In this document: positions 42,643-50,686 of the stretch, piece by piece
Position numbering within the stretch: the stretch's first letter is position 1
How the letters are laid out: the number at the start of each line of letters is the position of its first letter
NCBI GenBank assembly: GCA_030652315.1
Contig: JAUSAX010000089.1
Coordinates: forward strand, 39,980 to 103,979
Direction of reading: 5' to 3'
DNA: 64,000 bases
From: Afipia sp.
GTDB lineage: Bacteria; Pseudomonadota; Alphaproteobacteria; Rhizobiales; Xanthobacteraceae
Notes under the pieces: generated by a model
The model's input: only the letters and a program-made list of their open reading frames with translations
Databases searched by the model: none
Told to the model about the DNA's origin: nothing
Translations under genes and position numbers: made by a program

Positions 42643-43607
42643 ACGTCACGACTCCCAAACAAACCGCGTGGGCGGATCACCAGCATGATAAGCAGCAGCA
42701 GGTATGGAAGGATCGGCGCAATCTGCGCCACGGTAGCATGACGGATGTCATTGAAAACGCCGCGACCGAGCGGAATGTCGATGCCGAGCAGCTTGAACAG
42801 ATCGTTCAGCGAAACATCGACGATAACGGCAAAGGTCTGCAACAATCCGATCAGCAATGAGGCCAGAAGCGCGCCGGGGAGCGAACCCAGCCCACCGATT
42901 ACCACCACGGTAAACAGGATCGCCGTCAACGTCGCCGCCATGCTGGGCGACGTAACGAAGATCGGACCACTAATTACGCCGGCAAGCGCGGCGAGACCGA
43001 CACCGGCGCCGAACACCAGCATGAATACACGCGGAACGTCGTGACCAAGCATTCCGACCATGCCTGGATTGGTCAGCGCAGCGCGAATGACAAGACCGAT
43101 CCGCGAGCGCGACAGCGCCGCGAACAGCCCGACAAAAATGCCAACGGCTACGAGCAGAAGGAACACCCGGTAGGCCGGATAAGGTGTCTCGAAGATACGA
43201 AACAAGGGAAAGTCGAGCGCGGCGGGAACACGGTAAGGAACGGCGATGCGGCCCCAGATCATCTGCACCGCTTCCTGGATGATGAAGGCAACTCCGAAGG
43301 TGAACAGCAGTTCGGCGACGTGGCCGTATTGATGCACCCGGCGCAAGGCATAGCGCTCCAATAGCGCACCGCCAAAGCCAAGCAGTAGCGGAGCAAGAAT
43401 CAGCGCAGGCAGAAACCCCCATAGTACGGATATCTGATAGCCGAAATAGGCGCCAAGCATGTACATCGCCGCGTGGGCGAGATTTAGGACACCCATCATG
43501 CCGAAGATAAGAGTAAGGCCGCTAGCGAGCATGAACAGCAACATGCCGTAGATCAACCCGTTCAGTGTTGAGATAACCAATTGCTCTAGCAAATCTGTTG
43601 CTCGCAT
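42639..43607 (-). CDS. Branched-chain-type ABC permease (LivH-like), operon 2
   Basis: A 322-residue membrane protein: TLNGLIYGMLLFMLASGLTLIFGMMGVLNLAHAAMYMLGAYFG, GLVIRAALTNPGMVGMLGHDVPRVFMLVFGAGVGLAALAGVISGP and VIGGLGSLPGALLASLLIGLLQTF. Start 43607 (MRATDLLEQ) is preferred over a GTG at 43634, which would lie inside a hairpin (43632-43657). Neither has a strong ribosome-binding site. Confidence 0.9.
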   Translation of the reverse strand: MRATDLLEQLVISTLNGLIYGMLLFMLASGLTLIFGMMGVLNLAHAAMYMLGAYFGYQISVLWGFLPALILAPLLLGFGGALLERYALRRVHQYGHVAELLFTFGVAFIIQEAVQMIWGRIAVPYRVPAALDFPLFRIFETPYPAYRVFLLLVAVGIFVGLFAALSRSRIGLVIRAALTNPGMVGMLGHDVPRVFMLVFGAGVGLAALAGVISGPIFVTSPSMAATLTAILFTVVVIGGLGSLPGALLASLLIGLLQTFAVIVDVSLNDLFKLLGIDIPLGRGVFNDIRHATVAQIAPILPYLLLLIMLVIRPRGLFGSRDV

Positions 43608-43631
43608 TGATGACAGGGCGGCGCCATAAGA

Positions 43632-43657
43632 CACCGCCCCTCGGGATTACGGCGGTG
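43632..43657 (-). other. Intercistronic hairpin after the operon-2 binding-protein gene
   Basis: CACCGCC (43632-43638) pairs perfectly with GGCGGTG (43651-43657) around a 12-base loop, immediately after the binding-protein stop. No T-tract follows on the minus strand. As with the phnD hairpin, a message-stabilising role is more likely than full termination. Confidence 0.5.
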
Positions 43658-43658
43658 A

Positions 43659-44891
43659 CTATGGCTTGCGCATTTTGCAGGTCGTCGGCACTTCGGTATC
43701 CTTGGCCTGAGACATGCCGACGGTCTTAAAGCCATACGGCGTCTTCTCGAGCTTCTTCGCGACATCGTCAGCCATCACCGACACGAAAAGCTGCTGGAAG
43801 AACTGGTGATCAGCGGCGCGCACATAGGCATCGCCAAGCGAGCCCTTGTAGTGCATTCCTTCCAGCTTTTCGGCGACCGCCTTCGGCTCGGTGGACTTCG
43901 CATCATCCATGGCGCGCGTCAGCATCCCGAGTACGGTGCCAAGTCGATAGAAGAAGAAGTCACGCCCGTATTTCTTGCCGAACTCCTCGGCCAGTTTGGC
44001 GCTCTCTGGATCGGCGACATTCATATGCCATTCGCTGACGGCATAGACCCGGCCGACACCGTTAGCGCCGAGCGCGGTCACCCCGCCCTCACCGTTGGCA
44101 AAGTAGGTGAACCACTTCACCGGGAGCCCCAGCTCACCACCGGTCTTGACTACCTGGTTAAGGTCATTGCCCCAGTTCGCCGAGATGACGGTATCGGCGC
44201 CGGACGCGCGTATCTTTGCAATGTAGGGGGTGAAATCTGTCACCTTCTGCAGCGGAATCAGTTCGTCGCCGACGATCTGCACGTCCGGCCGTTTGTCCTT
44301 GAGCATTTGCGTGGCTGAGGTGCGCACGGCCTTGCCGAACGAATAGTCCTGATTGAAGAGGTAAACCTTCTTCACCGACGGATCTTGCTTGATCTGGTTG
44401 GTGATTGCCGCGGTGCGGATATTGACGTCGGCATCGAAGCGAAAATGCCAGAAGCTGCATTTCTCGTTAGTCAGTACCGGATCGAGCGCTGCGAAATTGA
44501 AGTAGACGACAGCCTTCTCAGGATTGCGTCGATTATTCTTCTCGAGGAAATCGACGATGGCCGCGCCAACCGCCGAGCTGTTGCCATGGAACACATATTG
44601 CACGCCAGCGTCGATCGCCTTCTGCAACTGGACGATGGTTTCCTGGGGATCGAATTTGTTGTCGAACGACAGCAATTCGAGCTTCTTGCCACCGAACACG
44701 GGACCGGCGGCGTTCTGACGATCAGCGAAGAATTGCAGATGCTGCCGCATGCTTTCGCCGATGAACCCGTTCGGTCCGGATTGCCCGTCGATCAAGGCGA
44801 GCTTCACGGTGGCGCCGTTCTCAGCCTGCGCACCGCCGATGAATGACATCGCAAGAAGCAGGCTTCCCGCAATTCGCGACAACAGTTTCAT
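43659..44891 (-). CDS. Branched-chain-type ABC substrate-binding protein, operon 2
   Basis: A 410-residue periplasmic binding protein with signal peptide (LLSRIAGSLLLAMSFIGGAQAE) and the Peripla_BP_6 fold: VKLALIDGQSGPNGFIGESMRQHLQFFADRQNAAGPVFGGKKLELLSFDNKFDPQETIVQLQKAI. Start 44891 has GGAGG 7 bp upstream. It is the first gene of operon 2. Ligand not readable from sequence; the nearby CoA-transferase fragment and Rid remnant do not settle it. Confidence 0.9.
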   Translation of the reverse strand: MKLLSRIAGSLLLAMSFIGGAQAENGATVKLALIDGQSGPNGFIGESMRQHLQFFADRQNAAGPVFGGKKLELLSFDNKFDPQETIVQLQKAIDAGVQYVFHGNSSAVGAAIVDFLEKNNRRNPEKAVVYFNFAALDPVLTNEKCSFWHFRFDADVNIRTAAITNQIKQDPSVKKVYLFNQDYSFGKAVRTSATQMLKDKRPDVQIVGDELIPLQKVTDFTPYIAKIRASGADTVISANWGNDLNQVVKTGGELGLPVKWFTYFANGEGGVTALGANGVGRVYAVSEWHMNVADPESAKLAEEFGKKYGRDFFFYRLGTVLGMLTRAMDDAKSTEPKAVAEKLEGMHYKGSLGDAYVRAADHQFFQQLFVSVMADDVAKKLEKTPYGFKTVGMSQAKDTEVPTTCKMRKP

Positions 44892-45103
44892 GAAATTCCT
44901 CCCTGCCCGGCATGCGATGAATGAGTCCCGCAGCCTATTATTGGCTGCAATGTTCTTGCAGCGAGCGCGTCTCGTCAAGCATTTTGTGATCACTGATCAA
45001 GATACGGGGATCTCAAAATGCGACCCGCTGCTTAATGTGCCAGGCGGGCAGACCGCTCAAACCTCGCAAACAAAGGGATCGCCGCACACGCGGCCGGCGC
45101 GGG
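44892..45103. promoter_or_regulatory. Promoter region of ABC operon 2 with symmetric elements
   Basis: It contains a perfect inverted repeat GCTGCAA (44944-44950)/TTGCAGC (44956-44962) with a 5-base loop, and a partly symmetric TTGTGATCACTGATCAA (44984-45000). The latter resembles operators of FCD-type GntR proteins and could bind the regulator encoded just upstream (45104-45922). Inference only. Confidence 0.4.
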
Positions 45104-45922
45104 TTACCCCCGCGTCGTGCGCGGCCGGACGGCGCGACCCGTCAATTTGCCGCGCTTCGCCGCGGCGCCAGGAGCGGGACCATGTCGCTTGCTCCGGCCC
45201 TTCTTGCCGACTTCGGACTGCGCTTTGGTTTCGGCAACGAGATGCGCGACGATAACTTTTTCCGCAATGCGAATATCTCTCGCAATCCCGGCCGCCGCCG
45301 CGCGGCCATTGCGCGCCGTAAGCGCGCGCAGGATCTCGCGATGCGGATGGTCGTCACTTTTTATGACGATACCGCCATGGATGTCATTGCGAACGGCATA
45401 GCTCAGTTGCGGGCCAACTCGCAGCCAAAGACTTTCAATCAAGCGCAACAACAGACTGCGCCGCGCCGCTCGATAGATTAAGTGATGAAATTCGTGGTTG
45501 AGACGCAGCGCAGCTTCGAGATCGCGCGTTTCTGAGGCCTTTTCTAGCGCGACAATCACCTGTTTCAACTTCGCCAGTTCATCAGGTGTGATGCGCGCCG
45601 CCGCTTCAGCCGCCGCCTTGCCCTCCAGCGCCACTCGGATGAGGCAGAGTTCTTCGTAATCCGACGGGCTCATGATTGGCACCGACAGCGTCCCGCTCCC
45701 GGCAACGACGAGCGCATTCTCCGCCTCCAGGCGCCGTAACGCCTCCCGTGCAGGCATCATGCTGGTGCCGAGCGCCGCGGCAAGTTCGCGGATTATAATA
45801 CGCTGTCCCGGCAGCATCTTCCCAATCACGAGCGCATCCCTGATGCGATCGTAGACCCGTTCATGGACGGTCAGCCGGGACACCGGTGAAAACGTCGGCA
45901 GAGTGGTGCCTGGCTTTTTCAT
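45104..45922 (-). CDS. GntR-family regulator (FCD domain) of ABC operon 2
   Basis: A 272-residue regulator: winged helix at 20-80 (VHERVYDRIRDALVIGKMLPGQRIIIRELAAALGTSMMPAREALRRLEAENAL), FCD ligand domain at 90-230 (NHEFHHLIYRAARRSLLLRLIESLWLRVGPQL, DDHPHREILRALTARNG). The last 35 residues are Lys/Arg-rich (KKGRSKRHGPAPGAAAKRGKLTGRAVRPRTTRG), an unusual basic tail that could strengthen DNA binding. It lies upstream of operon 2 and 4 bp after the CoA-transferase fragment, all on one strand. Confidence 0.9.
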   Translation of the reverse strand: MKKPGTTLPTFSPVSRLTVHERVYDRIRDALVIGKMLPGQRIIIRELAAALGTSMMPAREALRRLEAENALVVAGSGTLSVPIMSPSDYEELCLIRVALEGKAAAEAAARITPDELAKLKQVIVALEKASETRDLEAALRLNHEFHHLIYRAARRSLLLRLIESLWLRVGPQLSYAVRNDIHGGIVIKSDDHPHREILRALTARNGRAAAAGIARDIRIAEKVIVAHLVAETKAQSEVGKKGRSKRHGPAPGAAAKRGKLTGRAVRPRTTRG

Positions 45923-45926
45923 CTTA

Positions 45927-46883
45927 TCAGCCCCTTGCCCGCTCTCGTTTATGTTGCTCCGCCGCTAATCTCAATCCATCTATCGCAGATGGCACAATTC
46001 CCATCGGCTCGGTGCGATAGATTCGTGCATCCATCTCGACCAGATTTGAGGCAACCGTAATCTCGGCGTCCGACTGGCTCAAGATATCCTTGACCAGATC
46101 AATACCGGGCGCGATCTCGGTCAGAACCAGCCCGCTATTCTGCAAGCGGAAAACGCCCCTTTCCGTCACATAGGCAACATCGAAACCGCGACCCGCCGCA
46201 TACGGCCCATTGAAACTCAAATGACTGACCGTCTCCACGAATTTACGAATGCTCCCTTCGCGAATGATTCTGATGCCATTATTGATCTTAACTTCGCTTC
46301 CACCCGCAAAGGTTCCACAAAACACCAGACGCCGCGTCGATTGAATGATGTTGATGAAGCCGCCGACGCCATTAAAGCGGCGACCGAAACGGCTGACATT
46401 GACGTTTCCCTTGCCGTCGACCTCGCCGAGGCCGAGGAAGCTGATATCAAGTCCGCCACCATCATAGAAGTCGAATTGCGACGCCTGATCGACAATAGCT
46501 TCAGGGTTGACAGCAGCACCGAACGTCGGCTCGGAGGCGGGAAACCCGCCAATGGTGCCGGCTTCGACGGTGAAGGTCAGGTCGGACACCCCCTCTTCCC
46601 GGGCAACCGCACCGATCGCAGCCGGAATGCCGGTGCCCAAGTTGACCACGGGCCGCGACAGCAGCGCGAGTTCAAGCAATGCGCGCCGCGCAATCACTTT
46701 ACGAGCATCAAGGGGCAGCGGCGAGATCCCACCGCGCGGCTCTCGCACCTCGCCGGTGAACGCTGGGTTGTATTCGAATTCCGCGGTTTGCCAGTGATGC
46801 GACGACTCAGCCACCACGACGAAATCGACCAACACGCCGGGTACGCGCACCATCTGCGGATGAAGCGTTCCTGCCGCACTCAA
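45927..46883 (-). pseudogene. 5'-truncated acyl-CoA:acetate/3-ketoacid CoA-transferase (C-terminal half)
   Basis: The 318 readable residues match the second half of the fused YdiF-type CoA-transferases (about 520 residues): VPGVLVDFVVV, YNPAFTGEVREP, LALLSRPVVNLGTGIPAAIGAVAREEGV, FTVEAGTIGGFPASEPTFGAAVNPEAIVDQASQFDFYDGGGLDISFLGLGEVDGKGNVNVSRFG. The usual E-xG active-site region (VEAGTIGG) is present. Upstream of 46883 the frame still reads CTVERPVKVARAPNLGRAAEARL and then meets a TAA near 46952; the alpha half (about 200 residues) is absent. No ATG or ribosome-binding site fits. Non-functional unless the missing half is supplied elsewhere. Confidence 0.78.
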
Positions 46884-47081
46884 CCGCGCTTCGGCCGCTC
46901 GGCCGAGATTAGGGGCACGTGCGACCTTGACTGGTCGCTCAACCGTGCAGTGGGTTTATTCACCGGTCTCCAGGGCGAGTCTCTAGAAACGGGAATTTTC
47001 CAATAGACAGCCGGAGACTTTTGGGAATTCTTGCCGGAAAAGTTCGATAATTGGTCACTCAGAGACCGGTCGATGTTAAAG

Positions 47082-47108
47082 AAGCCCGCAATTTGCGGGC
47101 TTTTCTCC
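47082..47108 (+). terminator. Rho-independent terminator-like hairpin
   Basis: AAGCCCGC (47082-47089) pairs with GCGGGCTT (47095-47102) around AATTT, followed by a run of T (TTTTCT from 47101). The form is a textbook terminator for plus-strand transcription, but no intact plus-strand gene lies directly upstream. It may have belonged to a lost gene; because the stem is symmetric, it could also act weakly on minus-strand reading. Confidence 0.6.
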
Positions 47109-47143
47109 CATATGGGAAGAATACTCTCTGAAAGCCGGACTGG

Positions 47144-47177
47144 TTGGCTGGCGACGCAGTGCTGATCGCACCGGTCT
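47144..47177 (+). repeat. Dispersed intergenic repeat, copy 2
   Basis: Matches copy 1 (39122-39155) at 32 of 34 positions in direct orientation. After it comes a longer tail rich in CAGG(G) steps (about 47190-47350: AACAGGGA, AGAACAGG, GAACAGGG, GGAACAGC), typical of a family of intergenic repeats in related genomes. The two copies bracket ABC operon 2, its regulator and the truncated CoA-transferase. Confidence 0.72.
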
Positions 47178-47426
47178 CTGGCCGGATTCCTTGCTAACAG
47201 GGAAAAGAACAGGATATTTTATGGATTCGGGTCAATTTTCTGCGAAACAAGTGTGAGATACGCCCATTTAGCAGGGCTTTCTCGCAGAATTCCCTACGCA
47301 AAGAACAGGGATCGAACAGGCCCGGAACAGCGAATTTTCAGGGCCGATCAGGGATTGCGGAAACAAAAATCGGCCAAACCGAGCCGCACGGCTCGTTATT
47401 TTAACGTCAAGAACAAGCAACCGCCG

Positions 47427-47621
47427 TTAGGCCGCCGCGTCAATACGAGCCGACGATCGTCCCTTGGACGGGCTAACAACATGCCCGACCACCGCCAGTA
47501 CTCGCATGAATCGCTCAAGCGAAACACCTCGAAGCACGTAGCTCCTGATTGCCGAGATCTTGGGTCGAGGCATGCTGAGTATCTTGGAGGCCTGGGTCAG
47601 GCGGCAGCACGGCATTGTGTG
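47427..47621 (-). pseudogene. Decayed XRE-type antitoxin-like gene fragment
   Basis: The minus frame reads LTQASKILSMPRPKISAIRSYVLRGVSLERFMRVLAVVGHVVSPSKGRSSARIDAAA and stops at 47427. This resembles the HTH of HigA/XRE antitoxins (LTQAEAAKILGMPQPKISALRNxKLRGxSLERLM...LGxxVEIVV). Two residues after LTQ and about four after VGH appear deleted, and no proper N-terminus or toxin gene is seen. Judged a relic. Confidence 0.6.
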
Positions 47622-47719
47622 ATCGAGACACGCCAGCACGTGGTCAAGGTTATCGGCTCGCGGATTCCTCCGCTGATCTGAATCAAGATGGAATTCAACA
47701 CCCCGCCTAGATTGCGGAT

Positions 47720-47920
47720 ATGTGGCAAGACATATCAACCGCGCCGCTTGAGCAATATCTCGCGGTTGCCGTCATCGACCAGGAAGTGCACGTAGCGATC
47801 TTTCCGTGCATCCTTACGAAGGGCGGCTGGCTGAATGCCGAGACGATGAAACGATTAAATATCTCGCCAACACATTGGCGCAAGTGGCCCGCCATGACCT
47901 ATTTCAGTTGTTGCGGGTGA
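47720..47920 (+). CDS. Small conserved DUF551-like protein
   Basis: A 66-residue soluble protein beginning MWQDISTAPLEQYLAVAVIDQEVHVAIFPC and ending GWLNAETMKRLNISPTHWRKWPA. The opening W-x-x-I-x-x-A-P and the closing T-H-W-R-x-W are hallmarks of small DUF551-like proteins, common in phages and alphaproteobacteria. Function unknown. No strong ribosome-binding site is visible. It stands alone, between the debris region and an FNR-type box 79 bp downstream. Confidence 0.65.
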   Translation: MWQDISTAPLEQYLAVAVIDQEVHVAIFPCILTKGGWLNAETMKRLNISPTHWRKWPAMTYFSCCG

Positions 47921-47998
47921 CGGACTGCGGTCCGAGGACCATCGCCGGGCACAGGCTCGGGTTCCGTTAACCTCTCGCGCAGGCCAGGACGCGCCGGA

Positions 47999-48012
47999 TT
48001 GATGCAAATCAA
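47999..48012. promoter_or_regulatory. FNR/FixK box upstream of the DUF2892 gene
   Basis: TTGATGCAAATCAA is a perfect TTGAT-N4-ATCAA site, 73 bp before the ATG at 48086. It predicts microaerobic activation of this small membrane-protein gene by FixK or FnrN. Confidence 0.85.
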
Positions 48013-48085
48013 AGCCTTGCGGCACCTATCAGCTCAACCTTGAACATGGCCGGCTCCCGTGGCCGATTTTCATGGAGGGTACAAG

Positions 48086-48292
48086 ATGTCGCGCAACGTA
48101 GGCATGGCGGATCGAATGGTCCGTATCGTCGTCGGTCTGGCGCTGATTGCGTTTGCGCTTCGCAATGGCATTCCGATCAAAGGCTGGGATTGGGCCGGAC
48201 TGATCGGTATCGTGCCGTTGGTTACGGGACTTTTTGCCACCTGCCCGGCTTACAGCCTGATCGGGTATTCAAGCTGCGAAAAACGAAGGTAG
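48086..48292 (+). CDS. Small YgaP-type membrane protein (DUF2892)
   Basis: A 68-residue protein: MSRNVGMADRMVRIVVGLALIAFALRNG, then a second hydrophobic segment (WAGLIGIVPLVTGLFATCPAYSLIGYSSC). The N-G-x-x-D-R-x-x-R start and the T-x-x-C-P-x-Y motif define DUF2892; in YgaP this domain is fused to a rhodanese. GGAGGG lies 7-8 bp before the chosen ATG; an earlier in-frame ATG lies nine codons upstream. A perfect FNR box precedes it, so microaerobic expression is likely. The conserved C-P-x-Y could bind a persulfide or metal (inference). Confidence 0.88.
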   Translation: MSRNVGMADRMVRIVVGLALIAFALRNGIPIKGWDWAGLIGIVPLVTGLFATCPAYSLIGYSSCEKRR

Positions 48293-48326
48293 TTCGTCAG
48301 TAATCTCGCCGGATACGCAATGGTGC

Positions 48327-48485
48327 TTATGCGGGCGGCAAGGGCGGCTCGTCGTCGGCGATCGCGCGCCATCCCGCACCGTCGAGATCATCATATTGCC
48401 CGCTCCTGAGCGACCACAGAAACCCCAGAAGGCCAATGAGGCCGAGCGCGAGAGCTATCGGCACCAGATAGACAAGCACCTCCAT
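48327..48485 (-). CDS. ccoS: cbb3 oxidase assembly protein CcoS
   Basis: A 52-residue single-span protein (MEVLVYLVPIALALGLIGLLGFLWSLRSGQYDDLDGAGWRAI). The hydrophobic helix followed by SLRSGQYDDLDG is the CcoS/FixS signature. It is required for cofactor insertion into cbb3 oxidase in Rhodobacter. The ATG overlaps the ccoI stop by 1 bp (TGATG). Last gene of ccoG-H-I-S. Confidence 0.94.
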   Translation of the reverse strand: MEVLVYLVPIALALGLIGLLGFLWSLRSGQYDDLDGAGWRAIADDEPPLPPA

Positions 48486-50677
48486 CACGTCACCTCCAGC
48501 GCAACGCGGCGTGCGCGGAGCGAATTCAGCATAACCAATATGGAAGAGCCTGACATGGCCGCTGCGGCAACCAGCGGCGTTGCATATCCGGCAATCGCGA
48601 CCGGAACAGCAAGAGCATTGTAGCCGATCGCCAGCGCCAGATTCTGCTGCATCAACCGAAGCGCCTTGCGCGAGAAATCGATAGCGGCCAGCACAGGAGC
48701 TAGTTCCTTGCCGAGAAAGATCATGTCCGCCGCCGCTTGGCTCAGATGAGTGGCGCTGACCGGCGACATCGAGACCGACGCCGCCGCGAGCGCCGGCGCA
48801 TCGTTCAATCCATCGCCAACCATCATGACATTGCCGCCACGTCGCTTCAGGTCTTCGATGTGAGCAATCTTGTCGGCCGGCGTAAGACCCGCGCGCCACG
48901 CGAGAATTCCCAAGGACGCCGCGGCATGCTTCACGGCAGGCTCTCTATCACCAGAGAGAATCTCGACTGCGACACCGCGCCTGACAAGGCTGCGTATCGT
49001 GGCTACCGCATCCGGGCGAAGCTGTTGCCGCACGGCAAAAACACATCGCTCCTGCCCGCAACTGAAAGCGACCACGGAAATCTCCGGATCTGTGCTCAGT
49101 ATCTCGTTCGCCATTCCGTCCGCACCACAGAACGATGGCCTGCCGAGCCTGAGTTCGATCCCATCCACGAAACCTCTCACGCCCTGCCCCGGCTCTTCCA
49201 CAATCCCTTCCAGCGGAGATGTTGCCTTCGACGCACGGGCAACGGCCGCCGCTACCGGATGATGGCTGGCCAGGGCCAACCGTCCTGCCAGCTGAATAAC
49301 ATCGTCGGGAATGGCCGTGGCGTTCACCACGTCGAGTTCGGGCAAGGTTAATGTGCCCGTCTTGTCGAAGACGATCGTATCAACACCTGCGATTCGCTCG
49401 ACCGCATCGCCTGAATTGAGCAAAATACCCGAACGGAACAGCGCGCCCGCTACAATGGTCTGCACCGTCGGAATCGCAAGACCGAGCGCACACGGGCAGG
49501 TAATGATGAGAACGGCGATTGCGGTAACGATGGCGTCGTGCCAGGTCGCGCCCAGTGCAACCCATCCCAGCATAGTGATGAGCGCCGTCGCGTGCACGAC
49601 CGGCGCATAAAGCCGTGACGCCCGGTCCGCGAGTTGCACATAGCGCGAGCGAGCCTGCAGCGCGTTTTCAAGCAGCCGGGTGATCTCCGCCAGCAGCGTT
49701 CCTTCCGCTGCAGCCCCGACCCGGACCCGCAACGTGCCTGAAATATTCATTGTGCCCGCATAAACCGCAGTGCCGGTCTCCGCCGCGGCATACCGTGTCT
49801 CACCCGTGATCAGGCTCTGGTCAATTTCCGATCGTCCATCAATGACCTCGCCATCAACGGCGCATCGTTCGCCCGGACGCAGAAGCACGATGTCGCCGGG
49901 AACGATGGCGGCCACCGGAACTTCGCTAATTTCGGTGGGAGAGATGAATTTGGTCGCGGTCTCCGCCTTCAGCGCCGCCAGGTTGCCGGCGACGGCCCGT
50001 GTGCGGCGCCTCATGTTCTGGTCGAGATAGCGCCCCGCCAACAGGAAGGTGAGAAGCATGATGGCCGCGTCGAAGTAAACATGTTCGGCATGATGAACCG
50101 TCTCGACAATCGACATGCCGAGTGCCAGCACAACGCCGATACTGATGGGAACGTCCATATTGACGCTGCGCGCGCGAAGCGCGGCGATTGCCGAGCGGAA
50201 GAACGGCTGTCCGGCATAGGCGGCAGCCGGCAGGGCGATCAGCGCGGACAGCCAGTGGAAGAAATCACGCTGCTCCGGAATCATATCGGTGACATTGCCG
50301 GACCACACCGGAATCGACAGCATCATCACATTCATGGTGGCGAAGGCCGCCACGCCAAGACAACGCAGCAGAAATCGCGACTGCTCGACCTCGATGACTT
50401 CCGCACGAACCGGCTCGAACGGATAAGCCTTGTATCCGAGTGCAGCGAGACGATCCACGAGTTGCGCCGGATCAAGCGTTCCCTTCTTCCACTCCACCGC
50501 CAGCCGCCGGTCGGTCAGATTGACCCGCGCGAGGGTCACATCCGGAATGGCAGACAACCCGCGTTCGATTTTCATCATACAGCCGGCGCAGCTGACGCCC
50601 TCGACCGCGAGATCGAGATGGGCCAAGCCTGAGCCCAGATCCTTGACGTAGTGCGAGAAGTCTCGGGTAACAGCCAT
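48485..50677 (-). CDS. ccoI: Copper-translocating P-type ATPase CcoI (FixI)
   Basis: A 730-residue P1B-ATPase. One heavy-metal domain near residue 30 (GVSCAGCMMKIERGL), eight or so membrane spans, ion-binding CPC motif (ITCPCALGLAIP), phosphorylation loop DKTGTLTLPE and the hinge GDGLNDAPALAAA. FixI/CcoI-type pumps export copper to the periplasm for cbb3 oxidase assembly rather than for resistance. It lies 9 bp from ccoH and overlaps ccoS. Confidence 0.96.
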   Translation of the reverse strand: MAVTRDFSHYVKDLGSGLAHLDLAVEGVSCAGCMMKIERGLSAIPDVTLARVNLTDRRLAVEWKKGTLDPAQLVDRLAALGYKAYPFEPVRAEVIEVEQSRFLLRCLGVAAFATMNVMMLSIPVWSGNVTDMIPEQRDFFHWLSALIALPAAAYAGQPFFRSAIAALRARSVNMDVPISIGVVLALGMSIVETVHHAEHVYFDAAIMLLTFLLAGRYLDQNMRRRTRAVAGNLAALKAETATKFISPTEISEVPVAAIVPGDIVLLRPGERCAVDGEVIDGRSEIDQSLITGETRYAAAETGTAVYAGTMNISGTLRVRVGAAAEGTLLAEITRLLENALQARSRYVQLADRASRLYAPVVHATALITMLGWVALGATWHDAIVTAIAVLIITCPCALGLAIPTVQTIVAGALFRSGILLNSGDAVERIAGVDTIVFDKTGTLTLPELDVVNATAIPDDVIQLAGRLALASHHPVAAAVARASKATSPLEGIVEEPGQGVRGFVDGIELRLGRPSFCGADGMANEILSTDPEISVVAFSCGQERCVFAVRQQLRPDAVATIRSLVRRGVAVEILSGDREPAVKHAAASLGILAWRAGLTPADKIAHIEDLKRRGGNVMMVGDGLNDAPALAAASVSMSPVSATHLSQAAADMIFLGKELAPVLAAIDFSRKALRLMQQNLALAIGYNALAVPVAIAGYATPLVAAAAMSGSSILVMLNSLRARRVALEVT

Positions 50678-50686
50678 GACGTCTCC

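Larger units (their letters stand above)
46884..47719. other. 0.8-kb stretch with repeats and gene debris
   Basis: No intact gene is recognised. Contents in order: the decayed upstream end of the CoA-transferase (to about 46955), the 9-mer ACCGGTCTC at 46962 and 47170 with its inverse at 47062, a terminator-like hairpin (47082-47102), dispersed repeat copy 2 (47144-47177 and following) and an XRE-type remnant (47427-47621). A plus-strand frame across 47253-47681 has no recognisable protein. Confidence 0.65.

Noticed and set aside
43607..43634. Longer GTG start for the LivH-like protein of operon 2
   Set aside because: The GTG lies inside a perfect hairpin and adds residues not usual for LivH; the ATG at 43607 fits better.
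46980..47110. Possible tRNA before the terminator-like hairpin
   Set aside because: No cloverleaf, T-arm consensus or acceptor pairing could be drawn; only the hairpin with T-run remains.
39122..47177. Composite transposon or insertion sequence bracketing operon 2
   Set aside because: The repeats are short, no transposase gene or target-site duplication was seen, so recombination between dispersed repeats is the simpler reading.
47253..47681. A 142-codon plus-strand frame in the debris zone
   Set aside because: It crosses the repeat tail and the antisense of the XRE relic, lacks a ribosome-binding site and resembles no protein.
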